Under the pieces are notes generated by a model. That model searched no databases. It saw nothing but the letters and a program-made list of their open reading frames with translations, and had not been told where the DNA came from. The position numbers and the translations under genes are program-made. Positions 1 to 7,827 of a stretch of 10,011 bases of DNA are shown here, one piece after another (position 1 is the first letter of the stretch; the number at the start of each line of letters is the position of its first letter). Origin of the DNA: Phellopilus nigrolimitatus (taxonomy: Eukaryota; Basidiomycota; Agaricomycetes; Hymenochaetales; Hymenochaetaceae). The stretch spans positions 1-10,011 of the forward strand of contig JAJOHG010000636.1 of NCBI GenBank assembly GCA_021029095.1, given 5' to 3'.

Positions 1-2
1 AT

Positions 3-92
3 CCTGACTACAGCTACCCTCTTTATGGCAGACGTGCAGCGATTGTGGCTATGATCGCCTCCGATGAAACGCACGTTACATGCTATGGATAA
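3..92 (+). CDS. possible 3' end of an upstream gene (partial)
   Basis: An open frame enters from the left edge and ends at a TAA at 90-92. It reads roughly DYSYPLYGRR followed by AAIVAMIASDETHVTCYG. The composition is protein-like, but the piece is only 29 codons long and I recognise no family. It would converge on the acetyltransferase, whose stop lies at 189-191 on the other strand, and this layout fits the compact genome. It could equally be a chance open frame. Sequence left of the window would decide it. Confidence 0.2.
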   Translation, partial: PDYSYPLYGRRAAIVAMIASDETHVTCYG

Positions 93-188
93 CTCGAGCC
101 TATTGAGTAGAATCCTTCCGTGATGCGAATTCACCGTCTATGTATCGCGTTGTGTATATGCGGACACACATACGCTGTTTTCCCTCAC

Positions 189-993
189 CTAACTCCATTC
201 GTCGAAACTCAGACCCACGCAGTGCTTCGGCGCGCCGTCGATACCCTTGAATCCCAGTCGCTCGTAGAAGTGCGCCGCGTCCGCATTCCGTGTGTCCATG
301 CCTAGCCATAGCCTTTCAAGCCCCTTCTCATCGCGCAGGAAGCTACGGTAGTATCGATGAGTCGACGGCCCCAGCCTTGGCGCTGGTACTCGGGGAGGAT
401 GTCGATATGCTGCAAAAACAGAAATTTAGAAACATTTAGACTGGCGCGCTGCGTGCTGTCGATAAGGTAGGACTCGATATTACCAGATGCACAGGGGAGA
501 AACGCAACGCACGCGTCGTGCGCCGGCGCCGGCGCTGCAGAAGGATTATAATTATTGTTTATCTGCGTCTTTGAGTAGCAACTTGTAAGCCGAGTCCGCT
601 TCTTCTGTGCCAGGCTTTGGATATCTAGCGCGCAGAGGCGGATACCAAGCGCGCTCGGCGGCATTCTCAAAGGCACGTGTGGTCAAGTGCAAGGAGGAGG
701 TATCCAACCACCACCTCGGTCTCATTTCCCTTCGCATCATTAGCCTCGTCTTGTCCAGGACTGCTTCCGATTCCGAGACTTTTCCAGGATCCCTGCGCGC
801 GAGAACAAAGCCAGCGGTGTGGGGGACGTGCACGTACGGGAGCGCGTACACGAGCCCGGGGAGCTCGCCGAGGGCGTGCAGCGCCTCGGCTGAGGTTCCA
901 GCATTTGCTGTGAGAAGACAGATTACGCGATAGTGCAGACGCGTCTTCTTTCTGAACACGACGGATGTACACAGAAGGGTCAGGAGGAGGCAT
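189..993 (-). pseudogene. GNAT-family N-acetyltransferase, reading frame broken
   Basis: GNAT enzymes move an acetyl group from acetyl-CoA to an amine; the substrate here is unknown. The start is the ATG at 993-991, followed by YIRRVQKEDASALSR. Next come ICLLTANAGTSAEALHALGE, a strand VVVGYLLLALD, TRAFENAAERAWYPPLRARY, the acetyl-CoA loop in HIDILPEYQRQGWGRRLI, and the C-terminal NADAAHFYERLGFKGI ending at the TAG 191-189. Two introns are well supported: 779-730 (50 nt, GTCTCG...GAAG with a GCTAAT branch site) and 483-410 (74 nt, GTAATA...TTTTTGCAG). Even with these removed, the frame jumps by single bases near 924, 681, somewhere in 545-575, near 499, and near 337-341. Protein similarity continues across each jump, so this is either a young pseudogene or a stretch with sequencing indels. 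The family call is firm; the state of the gene is not. It shares a divergent promoter with MED18. Confidence 0.75.
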
Positions 994-1306
994 GCCAGTT
1001 GTCGGGACTCGGGACTAAGTTCAAACGCAAGGATAGTTGATCTTCAACCGCGTATCCTCGTAGATCAGTCGGGGTGTAAGACAGCGAGAAATATTATGTG
1101 CCTTTGAATCGTCTGAGATTGCTCGCGTTCCTCGCGAGGTTATGAGTAGGCTGTATGCGATAGCTACGTGGCACGTGGCTCGGCAAGACGCGACGATCGA
1201 CGCGTTTTGACTCTTCGACGTCGCTCGATCGAAAAAAACGCGTCAATAGTCGACAGCTCATGTTGATCCCGTAGAAGACAATTTCCAGAGAACGTGCAAA
1301 GTCGAC
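994..1306. promoter_or_regulatory. divergent promoter between the acetyltransferase and MED18
   Basis: This 313-nt spacer separates two divergent start codons. It holds a tandem 7-mer ACGTGGC at 1166-1179 whose second half creates the E-box CACGTG (1172-1177), a site type bound by bHLH factors such as Cbf1/Pho4. It also holds two ACGCGT hexamers (1200-1205 and 1238-1243), the MluI cell-cycle box bound by MBF in yeasts. The two hexamers sit in an exact 10-bp inverted repeat, GACGCGTTTT (1199-1208) and AAAACGCGTC (1235-1244). No clear TATA box was seen. Function is inferred from motif identity only. Confidence 0.4.
1199..1244. repeat. inverted repeat carrying two ACGCGT boxes
   Basis: The arms GACGCGTTTT (1199-1208) and AAAACGCGTC (1235-1244) are perfect reverse complements with a 26-nt loop. 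Each arm contains ACGCGT. The repeat lies about 63 nt upstream of the MED18 ATG and about 205 nt upstream of the acetyltransferase ATG. Confidence 0.6.
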
Positions 1307-2154
1307 ATGTCGCATCTCTACGAAGTCGCGCTATATGGCGAATTCTTCGCGCATGACCTCAAGCAATCCTGAACCGCCTGACGCTTCACAGCGAGTCTGG
1401 TATGTACGCATCAACCACGTCACAGCCGTCAGTATCTCCTTACTCAGGGATGTGCGGGGGAAATCTCAAGCTATCCAAATGCATTCTCGTGAAGTCGTGT
1501 TTGAGCCGCTGGACGCGCAAATGCAGCGTGACCAGGGCAGCGAGCCGGTTTTCCTGCGGTGTAAGAAGGACCTGACGCAGCCCAGGACAGGCTGGTAAGT
1601 CACTCGCTGCTCTAAATATTGACTTGAACGAATTGAACGTGGTTGTCCAGGGTGATGTACTCGTATCTGAAGCCCGAGTCCGTGCGCCAGCACCCGGAGG
1701 CTACAGTAAGACCGTGGGCAACGTGCCATGTTGCGGAAGATGCACTTAGCTTTGCATCTGCGCTGGGTTACATGTACGTGTCTGTGGATGGAAAATGAAC
1801 CAATGCGTTGTTTATTCCCCCAACCCCAACTTCAGACAAAAAACACAACTATATAGGAAAGGCTACGCCTTTCGACGAGGTCAGCTCGTCATCCACATGT
1901 TCCAGCAAGAACAGGCAAGTCTATTTATCTTCTGTTTTCGTTTTACTCTATTTATCGACGGATTGGTCCAGGTTGATTCGCGCACGCAGAAGCCAATTCC
2001 TGCACATGTAGACACACTTTGGGAAGTAGAGGTCAAAACTGCCAACCCTGTGCGTAATACACAAGAGACTCCACTGAGTCAGACAATCGAGGCCGTGCTA
2101 GAAGTGCAACTCCTTATGAAAGGCTTGTTAGACCTGCGGAGGAAGGATGTCTGA
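1307..2154 (+). CDS. MED18: Mediator complex subunit 18 (Med18/Srb5)
   Basis: Med18 is a head-module subunit of Mediator, the bridge between activators and RNA polymerase II in the nucleus. Exons by splice signal and phase: 1307-1399, 1471-1594, 1651-1773, 1836-1914, 1972-2154, for about 200 residues. The N-terminus MSHLYEVALYGEFF, the block MHSREVVFEPLD, the central MYSYLKPESVRQHPEATVRP, GYAFRRGQLVIHMFQQEQ, PIPAHVDTLWEVEVKT, and the C-terminal EAVLEVQLLMKGLLDLRR match the fungal Med18 pattern. Introns 1, 2 and 3 are GT-AG (71, 56, 62 nt). Intron 4 (1915-1971, 57 nt) is GC-AG (GCAAGT...TCCAG); it is a multiple of three without a stop, so its retention would insert 19 residues. In exon 1 the frame set by the ATG hits a TGA at 1370-1372, while the expected ILNRLTLHSES lies one base out; one base seems missing around 1355-1363. 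The exon lengths sum to 602, one short of a multiple of three, which agrees. The stop lies 36 nt from the stop of BCD1. Confidence 0.88.
1915..1971 (+). other. GC-AG intron in MED18
   Basis: The donor is CAG|GCAAGT, consensus apart from T to C at position 2, and the acceptor is TTGGTCCAG. Removing 57 nt joins FQQEQ directly to VDSRTQKPIPAH, the continuity expected for Med18. No GT donor gives the same join. Confidence 0.7.
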
Positions 2155-2190
2155 CCTACAGTCATACAAAAACTTAAAAGCATATGGGAA
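2155..2190. other. 36-nt tail-to-tail gap between MED18 and BCD1 stop codons
   Basis: The two stop codons face each other with 36 AT-rich bases between them, too short for two separate 3' untranslated regions. Each transcript must run into the neighbour's 3' end, so the mRNAs are expected to be complementary at their tails. Confidence 0.8.
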
Positions 2191-3594
2191 CTATGATGAT
2201 TGCCGCTGATGAACAGCAGCAGACAGGCTCACAATTTTCGCCTCGTCTTCTGCAATTTCATCGTCTCCCCAATCCAGATCTTCCTCCTCCTCATCTTCTA
2301 TGACCGCGCCCTTCCCTGGTCCATCGTCACCCGCTGTATCCAAAACATCACGGAGCTCTTCAGTTTGATCTTCCGCGCCAGCTTCTACGCCATCCTCCAC
2401 GTCATGTTCATCCGCACCGGGCTCCCTACTGTCATCATCGCTGCCCAGATAATCGTCCAACGTATCCAGGACGTTTGGCCCATCGTCCTCGTCATCACTC
2501 CCGTAATCACCAAGAAGACCTGTGAATGTCTTTTTTGCAGCCGCAGGGTCCAGCTTCCGACGTTTTGGTCGTCTCTCCAGCATATCCTCCGTTGTACCGT
2601 CATCATCGACAATTACACCTTCAAACGAGCTCTCGTCGACCAGCAAAATAGTCGGGAACTCGACAAAATGTTTCCAACGCAGCGCTGACGAGAGTTTCGA
2701 ATTCCAGTCGAGCTTGTAATAAGAATGGCGCCCTGCGTTCAGGTTCGGCGAATCGTCGAGTATCTTAGGCCTTTTCATCACACAGAGTACGCTGGACGGG
2801 ATTGTTTCGTCCTCCTCGTCTAAGCCTAGCCATTGGAAGAGCGGGTCATCTTTTTTCACCCTTTGCATATTTTTGACGTTTGCGCGAATTGCTTGTCGGA
2901 TTGAGCGCTCCCAGTCATTCTTATGAGCGATGAGGGATACGGGCTTCGATTCTTGTCGGGTGAGGGGATTCGGAGGAGGCTGAAAGACAAATTCAATTGT
3001 GAGGAGCGCGCTCTTCTTCCTGTATACGCCATATCGTAAACAAGTATAATAAACTGGATTGAGGTTCTATGCTTACTTGGAATCCCAGCTCGACTGATTT
3101 CGTTTCGCTCTATCCATGCCAGACGGGAGGACATCCATGTCGATATCTCTGAAACCCAATTGCATAGCGAGGAAATTCCTCTTATCTTGACCATGCCCAA
3201 ACGTTCTCCCCTTTCCCCTGCCCCGTCCCCTCCCGCCTCGCATGCTCGTTCCCCGCGTCGCAGCGCCATTCTCGCGCTGCGTCGCGATTCCGCCCTTCAC
3301 GATCTCGCGGCCCCACGTCTCCACCTTGCGTCCGACTTCCTCCAGGAAGACATAGTCGTCGACCAGTGTGCCGTACCCGTACTGGTTCATGGGCACGAAC
3401 GCAACGCGGTTGCGCTCGCCGGAGCAACCTGTCGCGGCCTTGTGTGCGCGCGAGCATGGAAGAGAGCAGGTCTTTGTCAGGCAGCGTGGGCAGGTGTATA
3501 TAGAAGGTTGGGCATTGCAGAGCGCGCAGAGAGGAGGGGCGCGGGAAGTACTGGGACCGGCGATGTCTTCAGCTCCGGTGACAGCTAAAGACAT
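2191..3594 (-). CDS. BCD1: box C/D snoRNP assembly protein Bcd1 (HIT zinc finger)
   Basis: Bcd1 (human ZNHIT6) is a nuclear factor needed for box C/D snoRNP biogenesis, and hence for rRNA methylation and processing. Exons are 3594-3077 and 3019-2191 with a 57-nt GTAAGC...TACAG intron (3076-3020), giving 448 residues in one clean frame. The start is the first ATG in the frame (3594). A zf-HIT finger spans residues about 23-57: Cys 23, 26, 35, 38, 43, 47, His 51 and Cys 57. It is followed by the Bcd1-typical YGTLVDDYVFLEEVGRKVE, an Arg/Gly-rich stretch (RGGRGRGRGKGR), RNQSSWDSK and, after the intron, KKSALLTIEFVFQPP. The C-terminal third holds HSYYKLDW and FVEFPTILLV, then a basic patch RRPKRRK and a long Asp/Glu-rich tail, consistent with a nuclear RNP chaperone. 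The gene ends tail-to-tail against MED18. Confidence 0.9.
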
Positions 3595-4532
3595 GAGTCG
3601 GTTTGCGAAAGTGTTCAGGTAGTAGGTAGGCAGGAGCAAATCTAAATTCTAAAGACTTACACGCACCGAGCTATATTTAGAGAATGCCTTCAAAAATAAA
3701 CCTATTTGTGCAACCATTTTCACGACGTTGCCAGAAATTCTTTGTCGGCGTCGATAGAAAGAAAGACCAGTTTTCAACTTATGATTTATGAAAAGTTGCA
3801 TGGCAATTGAGAAGCATGATGCGAGTACATGTAAATGAAGTTCTCGTGCGTTAAATTATATACTGCATCCACTTTCTTTCGCGCGGGTTGTTGCAACACC
3901 AAAAATTACAAAGAGAAGGAGGGAGTGTAGATAGACTTGTAGCGAATTAAAAAGTCAATCTGAGGAGACACTGCTACTTGGTGATGGTCGGAGGAAAACG
4001 AGTCGGGATGCATATACGGAGGTTGGCGGGAAAATGCCAAGGAAACCAAAAGCGCCCACAATGGCGGCAAGACTAGGCGCGCCTCCCGACGGCGGGATGA
4101 GCGAAACGCGATATGATAATGAGAAATTTGTTCGGGGCGAATGAAAGCAATAAGTAGGGACGAGAGTCATAGATCAGGGGCCAGGGCTTTGTTTTGCACG
4201 CTGTTGGGGTGTATTTTCTGCTATTTTCTCCTGCTTTCAGTTGTTGGACGTCGTTGATGTCCATAACAATGCACAAACTATCATTGGCCAACTCAGCTTC
4301 CGCTGACCTTCGCCCGCTCGACATCGAGACACGCCCGCCGTCGTCGACAATGAACGCGCAACGAGCTCATCGTGCTTTGATCGGTGCCGGACATAACAAT
4401 GTCGGGAGTAATAGATTCTCACGGTTGAACCCACTTGCCCTCGAACCACCACCATCATCTTTTCGGACGTGACCGCGTCTGCGCACATCCGCGTCTGCTG
4501 CGCCGCGCTTCACTCACCATCGCATTACAACC
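3595..4532. promoter_or_regulatory. long divergent spacer between BCD1 and the forkhead gene
   Basis: These 938 bases should contain both promoters and the forkhead 5' leader. The part 3650-3960 is AT-rich with TATA-like stretches (for example TTAAATTATATACTG near 3851). A GGCGCGCC palindrome lies at 4076-4083 and an inverted CCAAT (ATTGG) at 4283-4287. Several ATGs precede the forkhead start. The one at 4350 opens a 40-codon frame that stops at 4470-4472, 60 nt before the forkhead ATG, and could act as an upstream ORF if transcribed. Short open frames exist on both strands (for example 4170-3955 on the minus strand, with one hydrophobic stretch), but none has family similarity I recognise or convincing splice structure. 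Confidence 0.35.
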
Positions 4533-5662
4533 ATGGCCCAACAACCGCAAACTATGATCCCTGGTGCGATGCAGATGGCCCAAACTGATATACCGGCGCC
4601 CTCCTATTATCCTGATCCACCCACCGACCTGTCCGGTGGTATGCCCATATCCCTCGATTCTCTTCGCGACGGGCCGCCAGGGACAAAGCCTTTTTATCCC
4701 TATTCAACGCTCATTCGGTAAATACACGCTCCACATTTGCCGTCCGTCGCCTTCGCGTCGCTGTTGGACGGTGGTTCATCTTTGTTTATGTCTGATCTAT
4801 ATTTGACAGGTATGCTATTAAGGGATCGCCCAACCAGAAGCTGTTATTGGAGGATATCTACTATGCGATTGAGAGTCGAGTATGTCTTATACTCTAACTG
4901 ACTCATCGAAGTGCGGCATTGACGTGGGCTTCGCAGTTCCCTTATTTCCGCACAGCGCCGTCTGGATGGAAGGTAAACAACATGTATTTCGGTTCGACAC
5001 AGCTCGCTTGACCTCCTGTATAGAACTCTGTCAGGCATAATCTTTCGCTCAACCCTTGTTTCGAAAAGATCCCGCGACCTTTGACCGACAGGGGAAAGGG
5101 TTCTTACTGGACTGTGAACGACAATGTGGATCCTCGAACGGGTGTGCACCGCGTCCGCAAAAAGAGAAACCACAAGTCAAAGAATACGCACCACCTCAGC
5201 GAAGACCCGGATTTAGACTATCCGACCGACGACGCTACCATTGCCGCAACATCTGCAGGATTTGACGGGTCAGCTTACGACCATGCTCCGCCGATGCATC
5301 CGGATCCAGTTGTTCAGAATCCTCAGTTCGTCTATACCCCTATGCTTGCTCAGTGAGTGAGACGTAAAATACACGTGGTGCGAGAAGCTAATCAAGACAG
5401 CAGACCGAATGCTCCTGAAGTCGATGAGAATGGAAATGTAAACTGGCGGACGGCTTGGTTGAACGAACTGACGAAGCTGCAGGCGATCACGGCCGAGCAG
5501 GACAAGCTGCAAGCAGAACCAGAGTGGTACAGAGAGATGCTGTTCCGTGTGAGGACAGCGATGATGGCACCGATCGACATGAACGGGGTGCTCCAGATTG
5601 CAGCGAATGCGGCTGCAGGAGCAGTACCGACTCCCGATGGACATGAACCGAGCTCGCAGTAA
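4533..5662 (+). CDS. forkhead-box transcription factor
   Basis: A nuclear DNA-binding regulator with a winged-helix forkhead domain. The start ATG sits in a strong context (CAACCATGG). Exons are 4533-4717, 4810-4879, 4937-4972, 5024-5352 and 5401-5662; introns (92, 57, 51, 48 nt) are GT-AG with matching phases, giving 293 residues in a clean frame. The forkhead domain covers residues about 52-130: [38 protein letters not shown], the recognition helix [10 protein letters not shown], and the wing GKGSYWTVN. After it comes a basic patch ([11 protein letters not shown]), which could be a nuclear localisation signal. The N-terminal 50 residues are Pro/Met/Gln-rich. The C-terminal exon has a likely helical segment, [20 protein letters not shown]. 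No FHA domain is present, so it resembles FHA-less fungal factors (Mei4/Sep1 type) more than Fkh1/2 or Fhl1, but I cannot assign an ortholog. Confidence 0.92.
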
Positions 5663-6083
5663 TGGACGCGATTTGAGAGGCCTTCCGTTCCAGTGTGGGC
5701 GTCTCGGAGTGTTGTACGAATAGGAGTTCTGACCCTGGCCGCTACATGACTATGGGTATTGCTGCTAATTAATCGCTGTGCTGTAGTTTCTGCCTCTTGC
5801 ATTCTGTGTTCAGTTTTTGTACTGCTATTTATTGCACGATTTTTGATCCAATTTAGAGGTTGCGATTGGTCTTGGAGAGAGTGAGGTATCTGATTGGCTG
5901 ACTCCGAAAAGCCGATCAGCTCGATCGGTCGTAACAAAAAAATATGCGCCACCCCTTTGCCTTCCTGAGTAATCGTATGTGGGAGTCAGCAATTCGGTGA
6001 CAGCTCAGCCATCTCCTCTCGTGTTCCTCTTATCAAGCCCTTCACCATCTCTCCCAGTCGTCCTGACCTCAAAAGTAACTACC
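5663..6083. promoter_or_regulatory. forkhead 3' region and DRE2 promoter with three CCAAT boxes
   Basis: This 421-nt spacer lies between two plus-strand genes. CCAAT elements occur at 5848-5852 (plus), 5865-5869 (as ATTGG) and 5893-5897 (as ATTGG); the last is followed at once by CTGACTCC. In fungi the CCAAT-binding complex with HapX controls iron-using genes, which suits a promoter for an Fe-S assembly factor. A short inverted repeat (CCGATC-agctc-GATCGG, about 5913-5929) lies just downstream. A pyrimidine-rich leader (6012-6060) precedes the DRE2 ATG. The motifs are directly seen; the iron link is inference. Confidence 0.4.
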
Positions 6084-7252
6084 ATGGCGCCCGTTGCAAC
6101 TGAGACAAGCCCCATGTCGGTATTCACAACCGCCGCGAGCCCCGCGCCGACGCTCAAGGCGCCCGCTCTGGTTGTCGGCTCCCCTTCGAGCGCACAGGAC
6201 GGATCGTACCAAAAGCTCATATCAGACCTCGAGCTGACGCGGAGCGTCGAAAGGCTGATGGTGGACCGGCTCGTGGAGGGCGGTGAGTGCCGAGTTTGAT
6301 GTGAGACCGGGCGCGCGCTCATTCGGTGTGACTGACGGCTTGCAGCGGCGACCCTCGCGCCTGCGGCCTACGGGGCGATCTACGTTGCGCTCGGCCAGAC
6401 AGATTTGGAGGCGATGCAGGCGGCGCTGCCCGCCCTTCTGCCACAGCTCCTGGCGGGCCTCGCGCACCACGGCACGCTGCACGTTGCGCACGCCGCGCCT
6501 GTGCTCGCCGGCCTCCGGTCCGAGCTCGTGCTCGCGGGCTTCGTCGTCCTCACGGAGCGAGACGAGGAGGGCGCGCTCATCGCGCAGCGGCCCGCACACT
6601 CGTCCAGTTCGTCTATATTATTGAGGCGCAAGACATCCACACCTGCGTCCGCATCCGCACCCGCACCGACACCGACACCGACACCGGCCACGGCCTCCGT
6701 CTCGCTGCTCCGGCGGCCCGCACCCGACGGCGCGAAGAAGGCGGCGAAGAAGGCGCTGTGGACGCTCGCCGCGCCGGGGGCGGGGGCGGGGGCGGTCGAC
6801 GCGGAGGCGCTGCTGACGGCGGCGGACCGCGCGCGGCCGGACGCGGCGGGGTGCGCGCCCGCGCGCGGGGCGGGGCCGCGGCGGAAGAAGGCGTGCAAGG
6901 GCTGCTCGTGCGGGCTCGCGGAGCTCGAGGCGGAGGAGGCGCGCGGCGCGCCGGTCGTGCTCGTCGACGGCGCGGAGGGCGGCGCGGGCGGCGCGCGGGC
7001 GGTGGACGTGGCGGAGCGCGAGCGGCTGCGCGCGGCGGCGGCGGCTGCGCCGAAGGCGACGAGCAGCTGTGGGAGCTGCTATCTGGGCGACGCGTTCCGG
7101 TGCTCGGGGTGTCCTTATCTCGGTATGTGTTTTTCTTTTTACGCGCTTGAGCGCTGTGATGTGTTGCGTTGCTGATATCGGGCGCTGTAGGGCTGCCTGC
7201 ATTCAAGCCCGGCGAGAAGGTGGAGATTAGCTTTGACATGGACGATATCTGA
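6084..7252 (+). CDS. DRE2: Fe-S cluster assembly protein Dre2 (anamorsin/CIAPIN1)
   Basis: Dre2 works with the diflavin reductase Tah18 to pass electrons into cytosolic iron-sulfur protein assembly. Exons are 6084-6282, 6346-7122 and 7191-7252; introns of 63 and 68 nt (GTGAGT...TTGCAG, GTATGT...GCTGTAG) keep phase 1, giving 345 residues. The start ATG has a good context (ACCATGG). The N-terminal part (residues about 40-150) should be the SAM-methyltransferase-like fold. KKALWTLAAP precedes the Fe-S region. Motif A has Cys 236, 250, 253 and 255 (C-x13-C-x2-C-x-C in PRRKKACKGCSCGLAELE). Motif B has the twin pair Cys 308, 311, 319, 322 in SSCGSCYLGDAFRCSGC. The C-terminus LPAFKPGEKVEISFDMDDI is the conserved family end. 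The linker carries a Thr-Pro repeat and Ala/Gly runs from extremely GC-rich DNA. All eight cluster cysteines are present, so the gene looks functional. Confidence 0.95.
6665..6688 (+). repeat. hexamer tandem repeat inside DRE2
   Basis: Four units of ACCGAC (the last is ACCGGC) run in frame and encode alternating Thr-Pro in the Dre2 linker. Related Ala-Pro codons extend it upstream. The copy number can change without breaking the frame. Confidence 0.7.
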
Positions 7253-7476
7253 TCTGTATACGGGCGGCTTTTGCGATTGTAATCACTACCGGTGAGGTTG
7301 AGTGCGTTGTTTGTCATCTTGGCTTTCTTACTTATGTGTATGGGAAAGAAACAGGCATTTTGCAGGCATTTTGTAGAGTAAATGTACGACAGGGTGAAGA
7401 TGTATGCGTTATGGGTGTAGATACGATTGAGCGGGATGTCCCTCCGGTGTGAATGCAATGATATATTGATAACTGT
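7253..7476. other. 3' region of DRE2, no gene seen
   Basis: This is the AT-richer sequence that follows the DRE2 stop. It includes a near-direct repeat of GCATTTTG (7353-7373) and TATA-like tracts around 7460-7480. It probably contains the DRE2 polyadenylation site and any tail of the weak minus-strand candidate. Confidence 0.3.
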
Positions 7477-7827
7477 TTTATTACTGGGTGTTCTCAAGAC
7501 AAAGTCGAAGAGGGACGGGGCCCCTTTTCTTACGTGTCCTCTACAGCTCACGCGTGGTTCTGCCGATTGCAGTTCCGCGATAGCAAGGGCTTCATCGTCT
7601 TCTCCGTCTTGAACCATGAATTGTTGGAAGGTAGGTTGCCTTCTGCGAGTGCTTTATGGCAGGCCGAATTCCTTCTGGAGGCTCCGCGCTTCGGTGGTTC
7701 TTGTCCCGCGGCCGGACATGCGGACCTTGCCGTCGCGCTGTGAATGTTTTGAAACATGGGTTGCTAAGCCCAGAATGTGCTCGCGGGCAGTATTGCGCGC
7801 TTGGGAGGAGTAAGTAAAAATTGCCAT
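7477..7827 (-). pseudogene. possible small gene or relic, unrecognised
   Basis: From an ATG at 7827 the minus strand encodes a protein-like stretch that includes ARNTAREHILGLATHVSKHS and GRGTRTTEARSLQKEFGLP. It then meets an in-frame TAA at 7656-7654. The same frame stays open beyond it with TFQQFMVQDGEDDEALAIAE and GAPSLFDFVLRTPSNK, which again looks like real protein (acidic then hydrophobic, non-repetitive). No GT-AG intron clearly removes the TAA. Beyond 7477 the frame has no natural end; a tandem TAA-TAA lies there one frame over. The position suits a gene: a 1,077-nt gap that would be convergent with DRE2 and divergent from the 8330 gene. I recognise no family. It may be a decayed gene, a real gene with sequencing errors, or chance. 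Confidence 0.3.

Noticed and set aside
730..993. Alternative acetyltransferase start at the ATG at 959
   Set aside because: It avoids the first frame break but gives a non-family N-terminus, whereas the 993 start reads YIRRVQKEDASALSR as expected for GNAT proteins.
2200..2688. 162-codon plus-strand open frame
   Set aside because: Antisense to the acidic tail of BCD1, where Asp/Glu codons read backwards give Ile/Val/Leu-rich sequence.
3955..4170. 71-codon minus-strand frame with a hydrophobic stretch (LAAIVGAFGFLGIF)
   Set aside because: It briefly resembled a small mitochondrial subunit, but there is no family match I can name and no clear splice or regulatory context.
5392..5952. 186-codon minus-strand open frame over the last forkhead exon
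   Set aside because: Antisense to a coding exon whose plus-strand reading is spliced in phase; Ser/Thr-rich without motifs.
6758..7150. Plus-strand Gly/Arg-rich frame inside DRE2
   Set aside because: An out-of-frame shadow of the DRE2 exon. The correct frame carries the Fe-S motifs.
6613..7617. Long minus-strand open frame (about 334 codons) across the DRE2 exons
   Set aside because: Its 6613-7252 part is the antisense of confirmed DRE2 coding sequence and gives Pro/Arg/Ala runs from GC-rich DNA. Only the 7477-7617 end looks protein-like, and that is listed separately.
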